Assembly: GCA_018651925.1 (NCBI GenBank)
Contig: JABIDC010000006.1
Location: 1-34,592 of the forward strand
Direction of reading: 5' to 3'
Origin: an archaeon
Lineage (GTDB): Archaea > Nanobdellota > Nanobdellia > Pacearchaeales > GW2011-AR1
Length of the DNA stretch: 34,592 nt
In this document: piece after piece, positions 1-9,948 of the stretch
How the letters are laid out: each line of letters begins with the position of its first letter
How positions within the stretch are numbered: position 1 is the first letter of the stretch
Made by a program: the position numbers and the translations under genes
Notes under the pieces: model-generated
Databases searched by the model: none
What the model was told of the DNA's origin: nothing
What the model saw: only the letters and a program-made list of their open reading frames with translations

Positions 1-23
1 AAGAAAAAATTCTTTATAAAACT

Positions 24-1271
24 TTATTTTTTAAGTTTACTTTTCTTACTTTTTTTAGAATTAACCTTAGAAGGTTTTTTATTTAAAAAATAATAAACTA
101 ATCCAATTACTAAAATAATTATTACAATATTAATCCAATTAAAAAAACTAAGTTCAATATGTGCAGGACATGCAAGTAAATTACTCCCTTCATCACATTC
201 TTCATAATCTGAATTAGGATTATATCTCCATACACCATCTAATAAAAAAAATCCTTCTCTACCATTCACTTCAGCTTCTGTAAAATTATTTTCAAGACTC
301 CAATCCCATTCTCCTGTCCAATTATAAGTTAAATATCCATCTTCACAATCATCTTCAGTATCTTCCTCATAATTACAAGTTCCAATTGAGATTGATCCAA
401 GCGTTCCTCCCAAATCGCAAATTGGTTCTTCTTCCTTGCTACATCCAGTTCCATTCCATTCACATTGAGTTGTAGTATTACATAGCCCTTCTATCACACT
501 AGAATTTCCCACATGGCAAGCATCAAATTCACAAGAAGTAGGAGTTAAATAATCTTTACAGAGAGTTTCAGTCCCACAAATTGGTTCTTCTGTATGTTCA
601 AGAACTTTTAATTCTCCACTCTTTATTTCAGCCCCATCTTCAAGCAATGTAGCAATAAATTTATATTCTGGATCAGGGTTTGATCCGCCCTCACTAACCC
701 ATTCTGTGGCCCAAGATTGGGAGGCCATTAATCCTACAAAATTCATGTTTGAAGGAGGACTAGAAAGAGTAACTTCATCATCTCCAGATAAATCATCACT
801 TTCCACGATTTCAATTGAAAGAGTTTTTCCATTACAATTCCCTTCTCCTTCAACAAACAATCCAACAGAGTTTCCAGCTTCAATATCTGTATCTGGATTC
901 CAATAAGCATTAATTAAATTACAGGGTCCGAGTTCAATAATTGGAGCATTACAAGAAATATATGCGGAAGTAAAATTTAGTTCTAAATTACTTTCTTCTG
1001 GACAACAAAATCCTAACCCCGGATATTCTGGAGAAGTGTGGCACCAAGTGTTTATTCCATTCTCCCCAATACAACTTCCATCGAGACAGTTTTCTGGAGT
1101 TTGAGTTGTTCCTGAACAAGATCTTTCAAAAATAACATAAAGTTCTTCACTATCTACTGCACAATCTAAATCTGCACAATCTGTATACCCGTCTAAATCA
1201 TTATCAATATTATCTCTACAATGCAATCTTTCAAGACAAGCCCATATTCGGCACAATCTAAATCTGCACAA
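24..1271 (-). CDS. C-terminal part of a Cys-rich surface protein with C-terminal TM anchor and Lys-rich tail; no signal peptide; the first ~15 residues of the ORF are probably out of frame
   Basis: DNDLDGYTDCADLDC motif, many Cys pairs, C-terminal hydrophobic segment INIVIIILVIGLVYYFL followed by Lys-rich tail; overlaps the 1193-2314 ORF in another frame. Confidence 0.7.
   Translation of the reverse strand: MCRFRLCRIWACLERLHCRDNIDNDLDGYTDCADLDCAVDSEELYVIFERSCSGTTQTPENCLDGSCIGENGINTWCHTSPEYPGLGFCCPEESNLELNFTSAYISCNAPIIELGPCNLINAYWNPDTDIEAGNSVGLFVEGEGNCNGKTLSIEIVESDDLSGDDEVTLSSPPSNMNFVGLMASQSWATEWVSEGGSNPDPEYKFIATLLEDGAEIKSGELKVLEHTEEPICGTETLCKDYLTPTSCEFDACHVGNSSVIEGLCNTTTQCEWNGTGCSKEEEPICDLGGTLGSISIGTCNYEEDTEDDCEDGYLTYNWTGEWDWSLENNFTEAEVNGREGFFLLDGVWRYNPNSDYEECDEGSNLLACPAHIELSFFNWINIVIIILVIGLVYYFLNKKPSKVNSKKSKKSKLKK
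1159..1207. repeat. 49-bp perfect direct repeat, copy A (gcacaatctaaatctgcacaatctgtatacccgtctaaatcattatcaa)
   Basis: Identical to 1251-1299; offset 92 bp. Confidence 0.95.
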
Positions 1272-2314
1272 TCTGTATACCCGTCTAAATCATTATCAAC
1301 TAAATCATCACAATCTTCCAAGGGCAAACACATTGTCCCATTCCATCGATCGGGATAAGGGCAACAAACTCCTTCTGCATATCCATCAACATATCCATCA
1401 AAATAAGAAGAGTCGCACCAAAAACTTGTTTCTTCCCAATCTGTCCCATTCCAACCAATGCCTGCATAGTAATATTCTCCATACTTTAGACAAGAGGAGG
1501 GAGATATTTGATTGGGGATTATATATCCATTACAGTCAGGGTCATTACAATCTTTATATCCATCCAAATCATCATCATAATTATTACTACAATCTTCCAT
1601 TATTTGAGGAACAAATGGGCCTGTAATCTTTGGATAAAATTTAAGTTCTGGGTTAATTTTCATTTTTGAATCTAATGAAACTTCCAAACGAATAGATTTA
1701 ATTTGATTTCTTAAGACGGGATCAACTATTGTAATATTACATTTTTTGTCAAAATAGTGTCCTTGCAATTGGATATAATTTGAATTCCCATCATCATCCC
1801 AATTGTCTCCCCAACAAGGAGTATAATATGTATAAGGTTCTTCATGATATACTATTTGATCTTCTCCAGGGTTTACGATTCCATCATCAAAGTAAATTTC
1901 TTCTCCTAGGGAGTCTAAGAAATAAATTTTTGCTCCTGCTTCCACCCATCCATCCTCGTAACTTAATGGTACGATTAAATCTGTTATTGTTTCTGTCCAA
2001 TAAATTGGATCCATTGAAAATATTAAATCATTTGTATCTACTTCTTCTGCAAAATCTAATTCTGCTTCCATTGCTAAATTATTACAATACCAATTGGATG
2101 AGCAATACCAATCAATACCGCAAAGGTATTGGTAAGTTCCACAAATGTAATTTTCCGTAAGAATTGCGCTCCCTTCAACTGCTCCGGTAGTATTTCCTCC
2201 TTCAAAAATTCGCCCATCATAGGTGCTTGGATAATCTTTTGGAAAAAAATCTGCAGAAACAAAAAAGAAGAGAAATGTAAAAACAAATAAAATTATTATC
2301 AACTCTTTTTTCAT
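1193..2314 (-). CDS. Secreted Cys-rich surface protein (N-terminal part) with signal peptide and Asp/Cys-rich DNDLDGYxDCxDxDC motifs
   Basis: N-terminal MKKELIIILFVFTFLFFFVSA signal-like segment; two Asp-rich motif copies (NNYDDDLDGYKDCNDPDC and DLVDNDLDGYTDCADLDC). Confidence 0.75.
   Translation of the reverse strand: MKKELIIILFVFTFLFFFVSADFFPKDYPSTYDGRIFEGGNTTGAVEGSAILTENYICGTYQYLCGIDWYCSSNWYCNNLAMEAELDFAEEVDTNDLIFSMDPIYWTETITDLIVPLSYEDGWVEAGAKIYFLDSLGEEIYFDDGIVNPGEDQIVYHEEPYTYYTPCWGDNWDDDGNSNYIQLQGHYFDKKCNITIVDPVLRNQIKSIRLEVSLDSKMKINPELKFYPKITGPFVPQIMEDCSNNYDDDLDGYKDCNDPDCNGYIIPNQISPSSCLKYGEYYYAGIGWNGTDWEETSFWCDSSYFDGYVDGYAEGVCCPYPDRWNGTMCLPLEDCDDLVDNDLDGYTDCADLDCAEYGLVLKDCIVEIILIMI
1251..1299. 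repeat. 49-bp perfect direct repeat, copy B
   Basis: Identical to 1159-1207; offset 92 bp, not a multiple of 3. Confidence 0.95.
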
Positions 2315-2359
2315 ATGACCTTTAATAAAAAATAGTTTATAAATTTTTATAAATTATTA

Positions 2360-3772
2360 TTAACCCTGAATTACAATTATTGGTTTCATCCTGGCAACTT
2401 TTTTACTGAGCCCCAAATAATCCATAGATTCCACAACTTCATCAATTTCTTTGTAAACCTCGGGGGCTTCCTCAATAAATCCTCTCTTACTTCCAGAACA
2501 AATTTCTATTTTTTTATTTTGAATATCTTTTTTAATTTTTGAATAATTCAATTCCCTTATTGCTCTGCTTCGAGACATCACTCTTCCAGCCCCATGAACT
2601 GTTGAGCTAAAACTTAATTCTTCAGATTTTTTTGTCCCTTTCATTAAATAAGATGAAGTTCCCATCGAACCAGGAATCATTACTGGTTGCCCAATCTTTC
2701 GATATTTTGTCGGAACTTCAATTCTTCCCGGACCAAGACTTCTTGTAGCCCCTTTTCTATGCACGCAAACTTCTTTTATTGCTTTACCAACTTTATGTTT
2801 TTCAATTTTTGCAATATTGTGGCAAATATCATAGATTACATCTAATTCAGAATTAGGAAAGATTTCTCTAATTGCTTCTCTTGTAAAATGAGTGAGCATT
2901 TGTTTATTCGCAAAAGCAAAATTTGCAGCACAATTCATCGCAGACAAATAATCCTTCCCAAGTTTACTCTTTATCGGAGCATTGATTAATTCTCGATCTC
3001 TAAGATTTTCAAAACCATATTTTTCTTCCATTAATTTAATGTAATCTGATGCAACTTGATGTCCAAGCCCCCTTGAACCACAATGAATCATAATTACAAT
3101 TTGGTTTTTTGAAATTCCGTATGCTTTTGCCGCCGCATTGTCAAAAATTTTATCCACCACTAAAACATCTAAAAAATGATTTCCTGCTCCAAGTGTCCCA
3201 ACCTGGCCAATTCCTCTTTTTTTTGCTCGTGCAGAAACTTTCAAAGGGTTAGCATTTTTTAGTTTTCCTTCTTCTTCTGTGTGAAGATAATCTTCTTTTT
3301 TTCCATATCCTTTCTCAACTAAATATTGTGATCCTCCTTTGAGCAATTTATCTAATTCTTTGTAAGAAATTTGAAAAGGGCTTCCTCTTCCAACCCCGGA
3401 AGGAATTTTCTTCTTCAAAACATTTGCAACTTCTTTTTGTTTGCTAATAAATTCTTTTTTCTTAATATTTGTTCGAAGCAATCTAACTGAACAATTAATA
3501 TCATATCCCACTCCTCCCGGAGAGATAATTCCTTTTTCCAAATCAAAGGCTGCAACTCCTCCAATGCTAAAACCATACCCCTGATGCGCATCTGCCAATG
3601 CAATCGATTTACCAATTATCCCTGGCAAACTAGCTACATTTTTTATTTGTTCAATTGTTTTATCTTTTTTAATATCCTCAATAATCTTAGAACTCGCATA
3701 AATTATTCCTTTTACATTCATTCCTTCTTCTTTCGGGATTTCATAAATATTTTTATTAATTTTTTTTATCAT
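2360..3772 (-). CDS. rtcB: RNA-splicing ligase RtcB
   Basis: Characteristic RtcB sequence: ALADAHQGYGFSIGGVAAFD, GGVGYDINCSVRLLRTN, GTLGAGNHFLDV, HCGSRGLGHQVA, MIPGSMGTSSYLMKG, FSSTVHGAGRVMSR. Confidence 0.97.
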   Translation of the reverse strand: MIKKINKNIYEIPKEEGMNVKGIIYASSKIIEDIKKDKTIEQIKNVASLPGIIGKSIALADAHQGYGFSIGGVAAFDLEKGIISPGGVGYDINCSVRLLRTNIKKKEFISKQKEVANVLKKKIPSGVGRGSPFQISYKELDKLLKGGSQYLVEKGYGKKEDYLHTEEEGKLKNANPLKVSARAKKRGIGQVGTLGAGNHFLDVLVVDKIFDNAAAKAYGISKNQIVIMIHCGSRGLGHQVASDYIKLMEEKYGFENLRDRELINAPIKSKLGKDYLSAMNCAANFAFANKQMLTHFTREAIREIFPNSELDVIYDICHNIAKIEKHKVGKAIKEVCVHRKGATRSLGPGRIEVPTKYRKIGQPVMIPGSMGTSSYLMKGTKKSEELSFSSTVHGAGRVMSRSRAIRELNYSKIKKDIQNKKIEICSGSKRGFIEEAPEVYKEIDEVVESMDYLGLSKKVARMKPIIVIQG

Positions 3773-4179
3773 ACATCAAACACTCCTTGAATAATCCAAT
3801 GCTTTTCCTTTTTAATAAACATTTCATTATAAGTAATGGCTTTGATATCTGAGTGAAAAGAATATTTGTTTGCCTCATCTCCTTCCACCACACAAGATAA
3901 TTCAAACTTTTCTTTGTTTATTTTCATTTCTTTTACTTTAGATAAAAGGAAACTCTCCGAATCAAATAAAAATAAAAATTCTTCTAGAAAATTATATAGC
4001 AAGTTTTCCATATTTTTCCCTTTAACTTGAAATTTCAGTTCTTTTTTTGATTTAATTTTCTCTTCAGTTATGGAATTAGATAAAGCTAATGCTGAATTTG
4101 AAAAAGCTTCTTCAAGGGTTTCACCAAAAGCTTGGAATTTAATATCTGCAGTATGTTCTAAAAACTCAAATTTTTCCAT
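3769..4179 (-). CDS. Archease (RtcB activator)
   Basis: FEFLEHTADIKFQAFGETLEEAF N-terminus; overlaps rtcB by 4 nt, the usual genomic partner. Confidence 0.95.
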   Translation of the reverse strand: MEKFEFLEHTADIKFQAFGETLEEAFSNSALALSNSITEEKIKSKKELKFQVKGKNMENLLYNFLEEFLFLFDSESFLLSKVKEMKINKEKFELSCVVEGDEANKYSFHSDIKAITYNEMFIKKEKHWIIQGVFDV

Positions 4180-4205
4180 GAAATTACTTAGAAAATTTCA
4201 TTTAT

Positions 4206-4646
4206 TTACTTAACTACGCAGAATAATTTCAATTGCCTAAAATCTTGGAGATTATTTGTGGAGGTAATTGCAGCAGATTGGGAATAAATGTTTTCTTTGT
4301 TTGAAGAAGGGGATTCGCAAGTTTGATTCATAAAACAAATCTTTGCCTCACAAACTAAATTGGTTGGAGTTCTTTTTTCAATTTTTTCCTTTACGGGGGT
4401 AAGATCAGGGGAATCAAAATCATTCCATTCAATTGGCAAGGGGCTCAGTGTCAGAATTCCTTGTCTTAAACTATTATTTAGTTGAATTTCCCTAAGGATT
4501 AAAGCTTCTTGTTCATAAACTGTCATAGAAATACTTTCTTTTTTTACAAAATCCCTTGAAGCTAAAAGTAAAAGAACCCCTGTAATTAAAAGAAGTGCGA
4601 TGACAACTTCAATCATTTTAACCCACCCCCTTTTATTTTTCCTCAT
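4206..4646 (-). CDS. Pilin-like protein with N-terminal hydrophobic helix
   Basis: MRKNKRGWVKMIEVVIALLLITGVLLLL; next to pilus assembly genes. Confidence 0.6.
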   Translation of the reverse strand: MRKNKRGWVKMIEVVIALLLITGVLLLLASRDFVKKESISMTVYEQEALILREIQLNNSLRQGILTLSPLPIEWNDFDSPDLTPVKEKIEKRTPTNLVCEAKICFMNQTCESPSSNKENIYSQSAAITSTNNLQDFRQLKLFCVVK

Positions 4647-4677
4647 AAAAAATAAAGAATTTTTAACTTTAAATAAT

Positions 4678-5436
4678 CTACCAAATGTTTATTTTTAATG
4701 TTCCAAAAACAGTATTTGCTTCCGAATCAAGATAGGGAATTAAATATTCTCCAGAAAAAACATTTGCTAAAACTTCTACCTCTTCTGTGGTTACTAGAGT
4801 ATCATTAACTAATTTAAAACTAAAACTAAAATCAGTATCTCTAGGAATATGAAATTCTTCTTTTAATTCAGAATAAGATTCGTTGTATATATCCACTAAA
4901 TTGGTTAATTTAGTTTCAAAAACAATTTGTTTCGTTAAGGCGATGCTTGGAATGTATGGTGCCGCAAGAGGAAGAGTGCAAGATTCTGGAGGAGTTATCA
5001 GTTTCAATTTAGAAAAATTTTCTTTAGAATAATAAGCTTTTACATATTCTTTATTTTCAGAAATATTAAGAAAAGAATGCCCCTCAATGTTTAAACTTAT
5101 TTCTGAGTATAATTTATTTTGATTTTTATCTTCTATTAGGAGATTTATTTCTGAATCAGGATATTCTAATGGGTCTAAAAATTTTGAATGGTTAAGCAAG
5201 GCACATTCAACTCCTGTAAGATTTGAAGTGTTTGTGGCCGTAATGGTAATTAATTCCCCTTCTGAAGCAAACATTATTTCATTTTTTAAATAACCCAAGA
5301 GGGAAGTTTTGCTTGGTTGAGTTCTTAATGAAGGTTCAATTGTCGAATAAATAAATGCAAGAAAAGTAATAAAAATAACAAATGAGATCATCATCCCTGC
5401 ATGCGAGCCTTTTTTGTTTAATTGTTTAAGTTTCAT
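4678..5436 (-). CDS. Pilin-like/secreted membrane-anchored protein
   Basis: LNKKGSHAGMMISFVIFITFLAFIYS N-terminal anchor; in pilus cluster. Confidence 0.55.
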   Translation of the reverse strand: MKLKQLNKKGSHAGMMISFVIFITFLAFIYSTIEPSLRTQPSKTSLLGYLKNEIMFASEGELITITATNTSNLTGVECALLNHSKFLDPLEYPDSEINLLIEDKNQNKLYSEISLNIEGHSFLNISENKEYVKAYYSKENFSKLKLITPPESCTLPLAAPYIPSIALTKQIVFETKLTNLVDIYNESYSELKEEFHIPRDTDFSFSFKLVNDTLVTTEEVEVLANVFSGEYLIPYLDSEANTVFGTLKINIW

Positions 5437-5437
5437 T

Positions 5438-6274
5438 TTATCCTAAAATAATATTTGCTCCTGTTGAAACTAAGAAAGAAGAAACCATTAAAATAAAAGA
5501 ATGTTTGAATCCATATTTGATATTTCCTTCTGCCAACTTCCCAATTGTAAGTCCGCTAAAAAATCCTTGAACTAATAAAAGATATAGGAAGGCATTTGCA
5601 ATTTCAATTGGATCGATTGTTCCTCCTCCCCCAAATCCTGCAACTCCAATATCTCCAACATTTGCAACTCCTGAAAGCATTGGTAAAATTTGAAACTGCA
5701 TAACTAAAATAATTACAATAAACACTGCAAAAACAATGTACCCTTGAACAACTAATGTGGAAACAGAGGCTTTTTGTTCTTTCTTTAATTTGTCAGACAT
5801 ACTTACAGCAGAAGTAACTGATTCTAAAATTTCTCCAATATCTCCTCCTGCTCTTTCTGCTTCACCAATTAATGTTATTGCTCTCGAGATGGTTTTATTA
5901 TCAATATCTCTAGAAAAGGTTTTCAATGCAGTATTTAATGGAATTCCAAGAGAGATTTGATTCGCAAGTTTTCCCACATGGGGGTTTAACGCACCATATG
6001 CCTTTCCTCTAATTTGAATAATGCTTTTACTTATCGGGGTTCCAGCTTTTACCGATTCAACCAAATTTCTTGAAAACTCTAAAAACATTTCTTCTTTCTC
6101 TGCTTGATTTCTTGTTTGCTGAATAATCTCAAACAGGAAAGGTAAAATAATTATTAAAAAACCCATTCCGGTAACAAGAGTTTGAGTTGGGCCAGTTGCA
6201 AATAAAAGTGAAATCAAAATTAAGAAAAGTCCAATTCCGATTCCCCAAATGTGTGATGCTTTTATTTCTATCAT
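5438..6274 (-). CDS. Type IV pilus/type II secretion platform membrane protein (TadC/ArlJ-like, T2SSF domain)
   Basis: EFSRNLVESVKAGTPISKSI...GKLANQISLGIPLNTALKTFSRDI...GEAERAGGDIGEILESV plus several TM segments. Confidence 0.85.
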   Translation of the reverse strand: MIEIKASHIWGIGIGLFLILISLLFATGPTQTLVTGMGFLIIILPFLFEIIQQTRNQAEKEEMFLEFSRNLVESVKAGTPISKSIIQIRGKAYGALNPHVGKLANQISLGIPLNTALKTFSRDIDNKTISRAITLIGEAERAGGDIGEILESVTSAVSMSDKLKKEQKASVSTLVVQGYIVFAVFIVIILVMQFQILPMLSGVANVGDIGVAGFGGGGTIDPIEIANAFLYLLLVQGFFSGLTIGKLAEGNIKYGFKHSFILMVSSFLVSTGANIILG

Positions 6275-7602
6275 TCTTTAGGATTCTTCAAAAACAAAAA
6301 TGTTAAGAAGATTACATTTAATACAGAGACTCCTAAAACCATAACAAATCCAATCATTTGTGTGCTTAGAGCAAGACCAAAACCACTAATTTTCATCATC
6401 ACAAGTAAAAGCATTAAGATCATTGGTGCGGCAATTACAACGCTAATATAAATGTCCATGAATGTTTCTGCTGCTTTTGCAGATTTTTCTTTTTCTAATT
6501 TATGTTCGAACAATAATGTTTCAGCCCTTTTACTAAAGAAGTCTGGAAGATTTCCTCCTGAATTAATTGTTGTGGCAAGCCCGTTCAACAAATCTGCCAA
6601 TTTTGAACTTGGGCAATTATATGCAGTTTTTTTCAAAGCAGTAACCAAATCTTTCCCATAGATGCTGATTTCATTAAGGAGTTTTGTTAATTCTTTTCCA
6701 ATAAAAGGGTAATCTTTTGTAGAAAGAATAATTTTGAAGATTTTACTTGGTTCAACCATCGATCCGCTAATCGCTGCCATGTGGATTGTTGCAAAAGGCA
6801 ATTCTTGATTAATTTTAGTTTCAGAGGCTTTTCTTTCCATAGAAGGATAAAAGTAAGATAAAATAAATGCAGCAATTGGAAAAACAATTACAATCCAAAA
6901 GACTTTTAGAAATCTTAATCCCAAATCTTCTTGAACTAAAGTTATGATTGGGAGATTTGCTTCAATGTTAAAAAATAAGAAAAAGATTGAAACAAAAATT
7001 GAGACAATGAATGTAACAAACATGGAAAAAAACATAACTGCAATATAGCTAGGCAAAATAAATTGCAAATTTGTTTTATTTAGATCTTTTTCTAAACTTT
7101 TAAAAAATGATTCTTTTGAAAGACTTCGTGAAATGTTAAAAAACATTTTATTTGCAAGATTAATAAATAAACTTGGTTTGCTATCAACTTTTATTTCTAC
7201 CTTTTTTTCAACTTTATTTAGTCTCTTAAGGGTATTTTTTTCCATTGCGGAAAGTTTGTAATGTTCCTCTTTTCTCAAAATATTTTTTTCTGATTTTTTA
7301 AAAATCCTTTTTAGTTCTTTATCATTGGGAGAGGAAAGTTTTTTTATTTCAAGTTTTTTGGAGGGGATTTTTTTCTCAAGAACTTTCTCAGGAGAAGATA
7401 ATGGTTTTATTAGATGAATTTGAGACATCTCTACAATTCCTTTCTTATTTTGCTCCCTTAATTTTTGAACTAATTCTTTTATTTGTGAATTAATAAGTGG
7501 TGAAGAATTATGATTATTTCTTTCAAGAGAAGATAATTCAGAAATTATTTTTTTTTCCTGACTAATAATTTTTTTCAATCTTTGAATTGTTTCTTCATTC
7601 AC
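6271..7602 (-). CDS. Second T2SSF-type platform protein with a long charged N-terminal extension (GTG start)
   Basis: ELPFATIHMAAISGSMVEPSKIFKIIL...LADLLNGLATTINSGGNLPDFFSKRAETLL; TM segments; plus-strand cac at 7600-7602 gives a GTG start. Confidence 0.85.
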   Translation of the reverse strand: MNEETIQRLKKIISQEKKIISELSSLERNNHNSSPLINSQIKELVQKLREQNKKGIVEMSQIHLIKPLSSPEKVLEKKIPSKKLEIKKLSSPNDKELKRIFKKSEKNILRKEEHYKLSAMEKNTLKRLNKVEKKVEIKVDSKPSLFINLANKMFFNISRSLSKESFFKSLEKDLNKTNLQFILPSYIAVMFFSMFVTFIVSIFVSIFFLFFNIEANLPIITLVQEDLGLRFLKVFWIVIVFPIAAFILSYFYPSMERKASETKINQELPFATIHMAAISGSMVEPSKIFKIILSTKDYPFIGKELTKLLNEISIYGKDLVTALKKTAYNCPSSKLADLLNGLATTINSGGNLPDFFSKRAETLLFEHKLEKEKSAKAAETFMDIYISVVIAAPMILMLLLVMMKISGFGLALSTQMIGFVMVLGVSVLNVIFLTFLFLKNPKE

Positions 7603-7763
7603 CGTAATGTCTCCTCAATTTTTTTCTGTAGGTCCATTATATTTTTTTTCAATTTGTCAAATAAAATATTGTCTTTTTCTAACTTGGCTTTTTCTAATTT
7701 TAAGAAGGTTTCATCCAGGCTATCAATTAATTGTGTAAGAAAAGTCAAATCACCTTTTTCCAT
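7599..7763 (-). CDS. Small coiled-coil ORF, 54 aa (MEKGDLTFLTQLIDSLDETFLKLEKAKLEKDNILFDKLKKNIMDLQKKIEETLR)
   Basis: Read from the minus strand; stop overlaps the GTG start of the next gene; fills the gap in the operon; not in the supplied ORF track. Confidence 0.65.
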   Translation of the reverse strand: MEKGDLTFLTQLIDSLDETFLKLEKAKLEKDNILFDKLKKNIMDLQKKIEETLR

Positions 7764-7800
7764 AAAATATTTAGTAAAAAAGTATTATTAAATCTTCTGC

Positions 7801-9363
7801 CTATTCAATGTCAAATTCTTTTAAAACTTCTGCAGGTCTTTTGTAATATTTATTAATAATCTCTTGTACTTCTTCAAATCCATTTATATTTTTTTGAAAC
7901 ATTTTGTAAATAATTTGTACTCTTCTTTTGAATTCCAAATTTATTTCATCAAGACTTTTCCCATATCTTTTTGAAATTTTTTCAAAGATTTTACTATCTT
8001 TTTTAAAATAAAATTTATCATCTGCAGCATTCCATACAAAAGGAGTATTTGTAAGAGCAATTCCTTCCGGAGTAACATTCATTATTTCCACAATCTCTTT
8101 TAATTTTCGAGTTTCTTTTTTATCTACAATTGCATGAGTCATAATACAAACACAATCAAGAACATTCAAAAGAGTTGGAGATAGATTAATTGGAGGCGTT
8201 TCAAGTCTTTTAATTAAAGTATCTACAGAATCTGCGTGGATGGTGCTAATTGAAGAGTGTCCAGAAGCCATTCCCTGAAATAAAACATATGCTTCCTTTC
8301 CCCTAACTTCTCCCACGATAACATAATCTGGGGCTTGTCTAAATGAACTTCTTAGTAAATCAAATAAATCAACTTCCCCAACTTTTTCTATTCCAGTTGC
8401 ATTTCTAACTACGCTTGGAAGCCAATTTTCTCGAGGAAGATTTAATTCTCTAGTATCTTCAATACTTACAACACGAGATTCAGGAGAGATAAAAAATGCA
8501 ATAGCATTCAATAAGGTAGTTTTTCCTGAAGCAGTTCCTCCCGCAATTACTAAACTCATTTTGTGTTCAATTAAAAGCCACAAATATGCAAGCATTTCAG
8601 GACTAAGTGTTTTAAATTCAAGCAATTGGGAAGGGGTCCAAGGAGTTTTAGTAAACTTACGAATTGTGAATGTTGGACCCTTACTTGTAATGTCTTTTGT
8701 ATAGGTTGCATTAACACGTGAACCATCTGGCAAACTTCCATCTAAAATAGGATTTGAATAAGAAATATATTTCCCGCACCTTTGTGCTAACTTTTCAACA
8801 AAGCTTGCAAGGTCTTCATTGTTATCATACTTTAAAGTAGTTTTAAGATTTCTAAACGCACGATGGATAACATATACTGGAGAATTTGAACCATTACATT
8901 CAATGTCTTCAACAAAATAATCTCTTAGCAATGGATCTGCATCATCAAACCCAATAAAATCTCTTGTCAAATAATAAAATATCTTTCTAAATGATTCATA
9001 ACTTAATTTTATTCCTAGCTCGACAGTCAAAATTCTAAACCTCTTATCAATATAATCTAAGAGAGTATTTTTTTTGTTGTCTATCACAGATTCAAAATTA
9101 ATTAAATTTCTCATTGCAGTAACTATTTGATCTTTGTATAACTTTTCTCTTTCTGTAAGAATTGGCTCTTCAATTTTGTAAACCACTTCATATAATTTAG
9201 AATCCCATTTAATGTGTGCATAACAAAAAGGAGAAACCAAAGCATATCTTACATTAATTTTTGTTTTATCTTTCTCTTTTTTTAATATTTTTATTTTTGG
9301 AGCAAAGTCTATTTCTACTTTTGGAAATTCCATAATGTTGCTATATTTTTCTTTTTTTATCAT
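7801..9363 (-). CDS. Archaeal type II/IV secretion-pilus ATPase (TadA/ArlI/GspE family)
   Basis: Walker A AGGTASGKTTLLNAI, SIEDTREL, VIVGEVRGKEAYVLFQGMASGHSSISTIHADSVDTLIKRLETPPINL. Confidence 0.95.
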   Translation of the reverse strand: MIKKEKYSNIMEFPKVEIDFAPKIKILKKEKDKTKINVRYALVSPFCYAHIKWDSKLYEVVYKIEEPILTEREKLYKDQIVTAMRNLINFESVIDNKKNTLLDYIDKRFRILTVELGIKLSYESFRKIFYYLTRDFIGFDDADPLLRDYFVEDIECNGSNSPVYVIHRAFRNLKTTLKYDNNEDLASFVEKLAQRCGKYISYSNPILDGSLPDGSRVNATYTKDITSKGPTFTIRKFTKTPWTPSQLLEFKTLSPEMLAYLWLLIEHKMSLVIAGGTASGKTTLLNAIAFFISPESRVVSIEDTRELNLPRENWLPSVVRNATGIEKVGEVDLFDLLRSSFRQAPDYVIVGEVRGKEAYVLFQGMASGHSSISTIHADSVDTLIKRLETPPINLSPTLLNVLDCVCIMTHAIVDKKETRKLKEIVEIMNVTPEGIALTNTPFVWNAADDKFYFKKDSKIFEKISKRYGKSLDEINLEFKRRVQIIYKMFQKNINGFEEVQEIINKYYKRPAEVLKEFDIE

Positions 9364-9884
9364 CGTGAAATATCAATCCCCACGAGGCTACTTGTTTCAT
9401 CTTCGCCTAAATTTTTAAATAATAATTCATAAGGAACTCCTCCTTTGCTAAGAGTTTTTGGGCTTTCTTCCCCATTATAAGTTATATTAAATAAATCTTT
9501 GTAATCTAATTTTAAAGTAATTAAATTATAGTCTGAAATCTTTTCTGTTCTCACAATTATATCTCCTCGAAGATATTCTTTTCCTGGCTCACTATAAGTA
9601 TAGGAGCTTTCAATCTCAAATATAATGCTGTCGTTTGCTGGTTCTATTTTTAATTCTCCTTTTTTAATTCCGAGTTCAACAAGTCGTTGATTTCCACTCC
9701 CTCCTTGCCGGATTTCAGTAATTGTGTCTGCAATGTCTTGCATAATCTCTTCGGATTGTGCAATAATTGTCCTGTCTTGAATTTCTTCAATTTTTGGATA
9801 TGCAAAAGCAAGAACAATTCCGATTAAAGCCAAGGCAATTAAAATATAGATTACTGCCTCAATTAATACTTGTCCTTTTGCCAT
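9360..9884 (-). CDS. Pilin-like protein
   Basis: MAKGQVLIEAVIYILIALALIGIVLAFAYPKIEE class III-like signal/pilin helix; 4-nt overlap with ATPase. Confidence 0.7.
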   Translation of the reverse strand: MAKGQVLIEAVIYILIALALIGIVLAFAYPKIEEIQDRTIIAQSEEIMQDIADTITEIRQGGSGNQRLVELGIKKGELKIEPANDSIIFEIESSYTYSEPGKEYLRGDIIVRTEKISDYNLITLKLDYKDLFNITYNGEESPKTLSKGGVPYELLFKNLGEDETSSLVGIDISR

Positions 9885-9948
9885 CCTCTTTTTTTGAAAA
9901 AATGTTCCTCTTTTATTTTCAAAGTGAAGTTAGTTTAAAAGTTCTTTG

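Noticed and set aside
706-906. Plus-strand 66-aa ORF and many similar ORFs antisense to long minus-strand genes (e.g. 1333-1626, 1780-2160, 11021-11416, 24874-25389)
   Set aside because: They lie antisense to convincing genes and have no recognisable domains or signals; typical of stop-poor antisense frames in AT-rich DNA.
2074-2286. 70-aa minus-strand ORF overlapping the surface protein gene in another frame
   Set aside because: Alternate frame of a clear signal-peptide protein; no supporting start signal.
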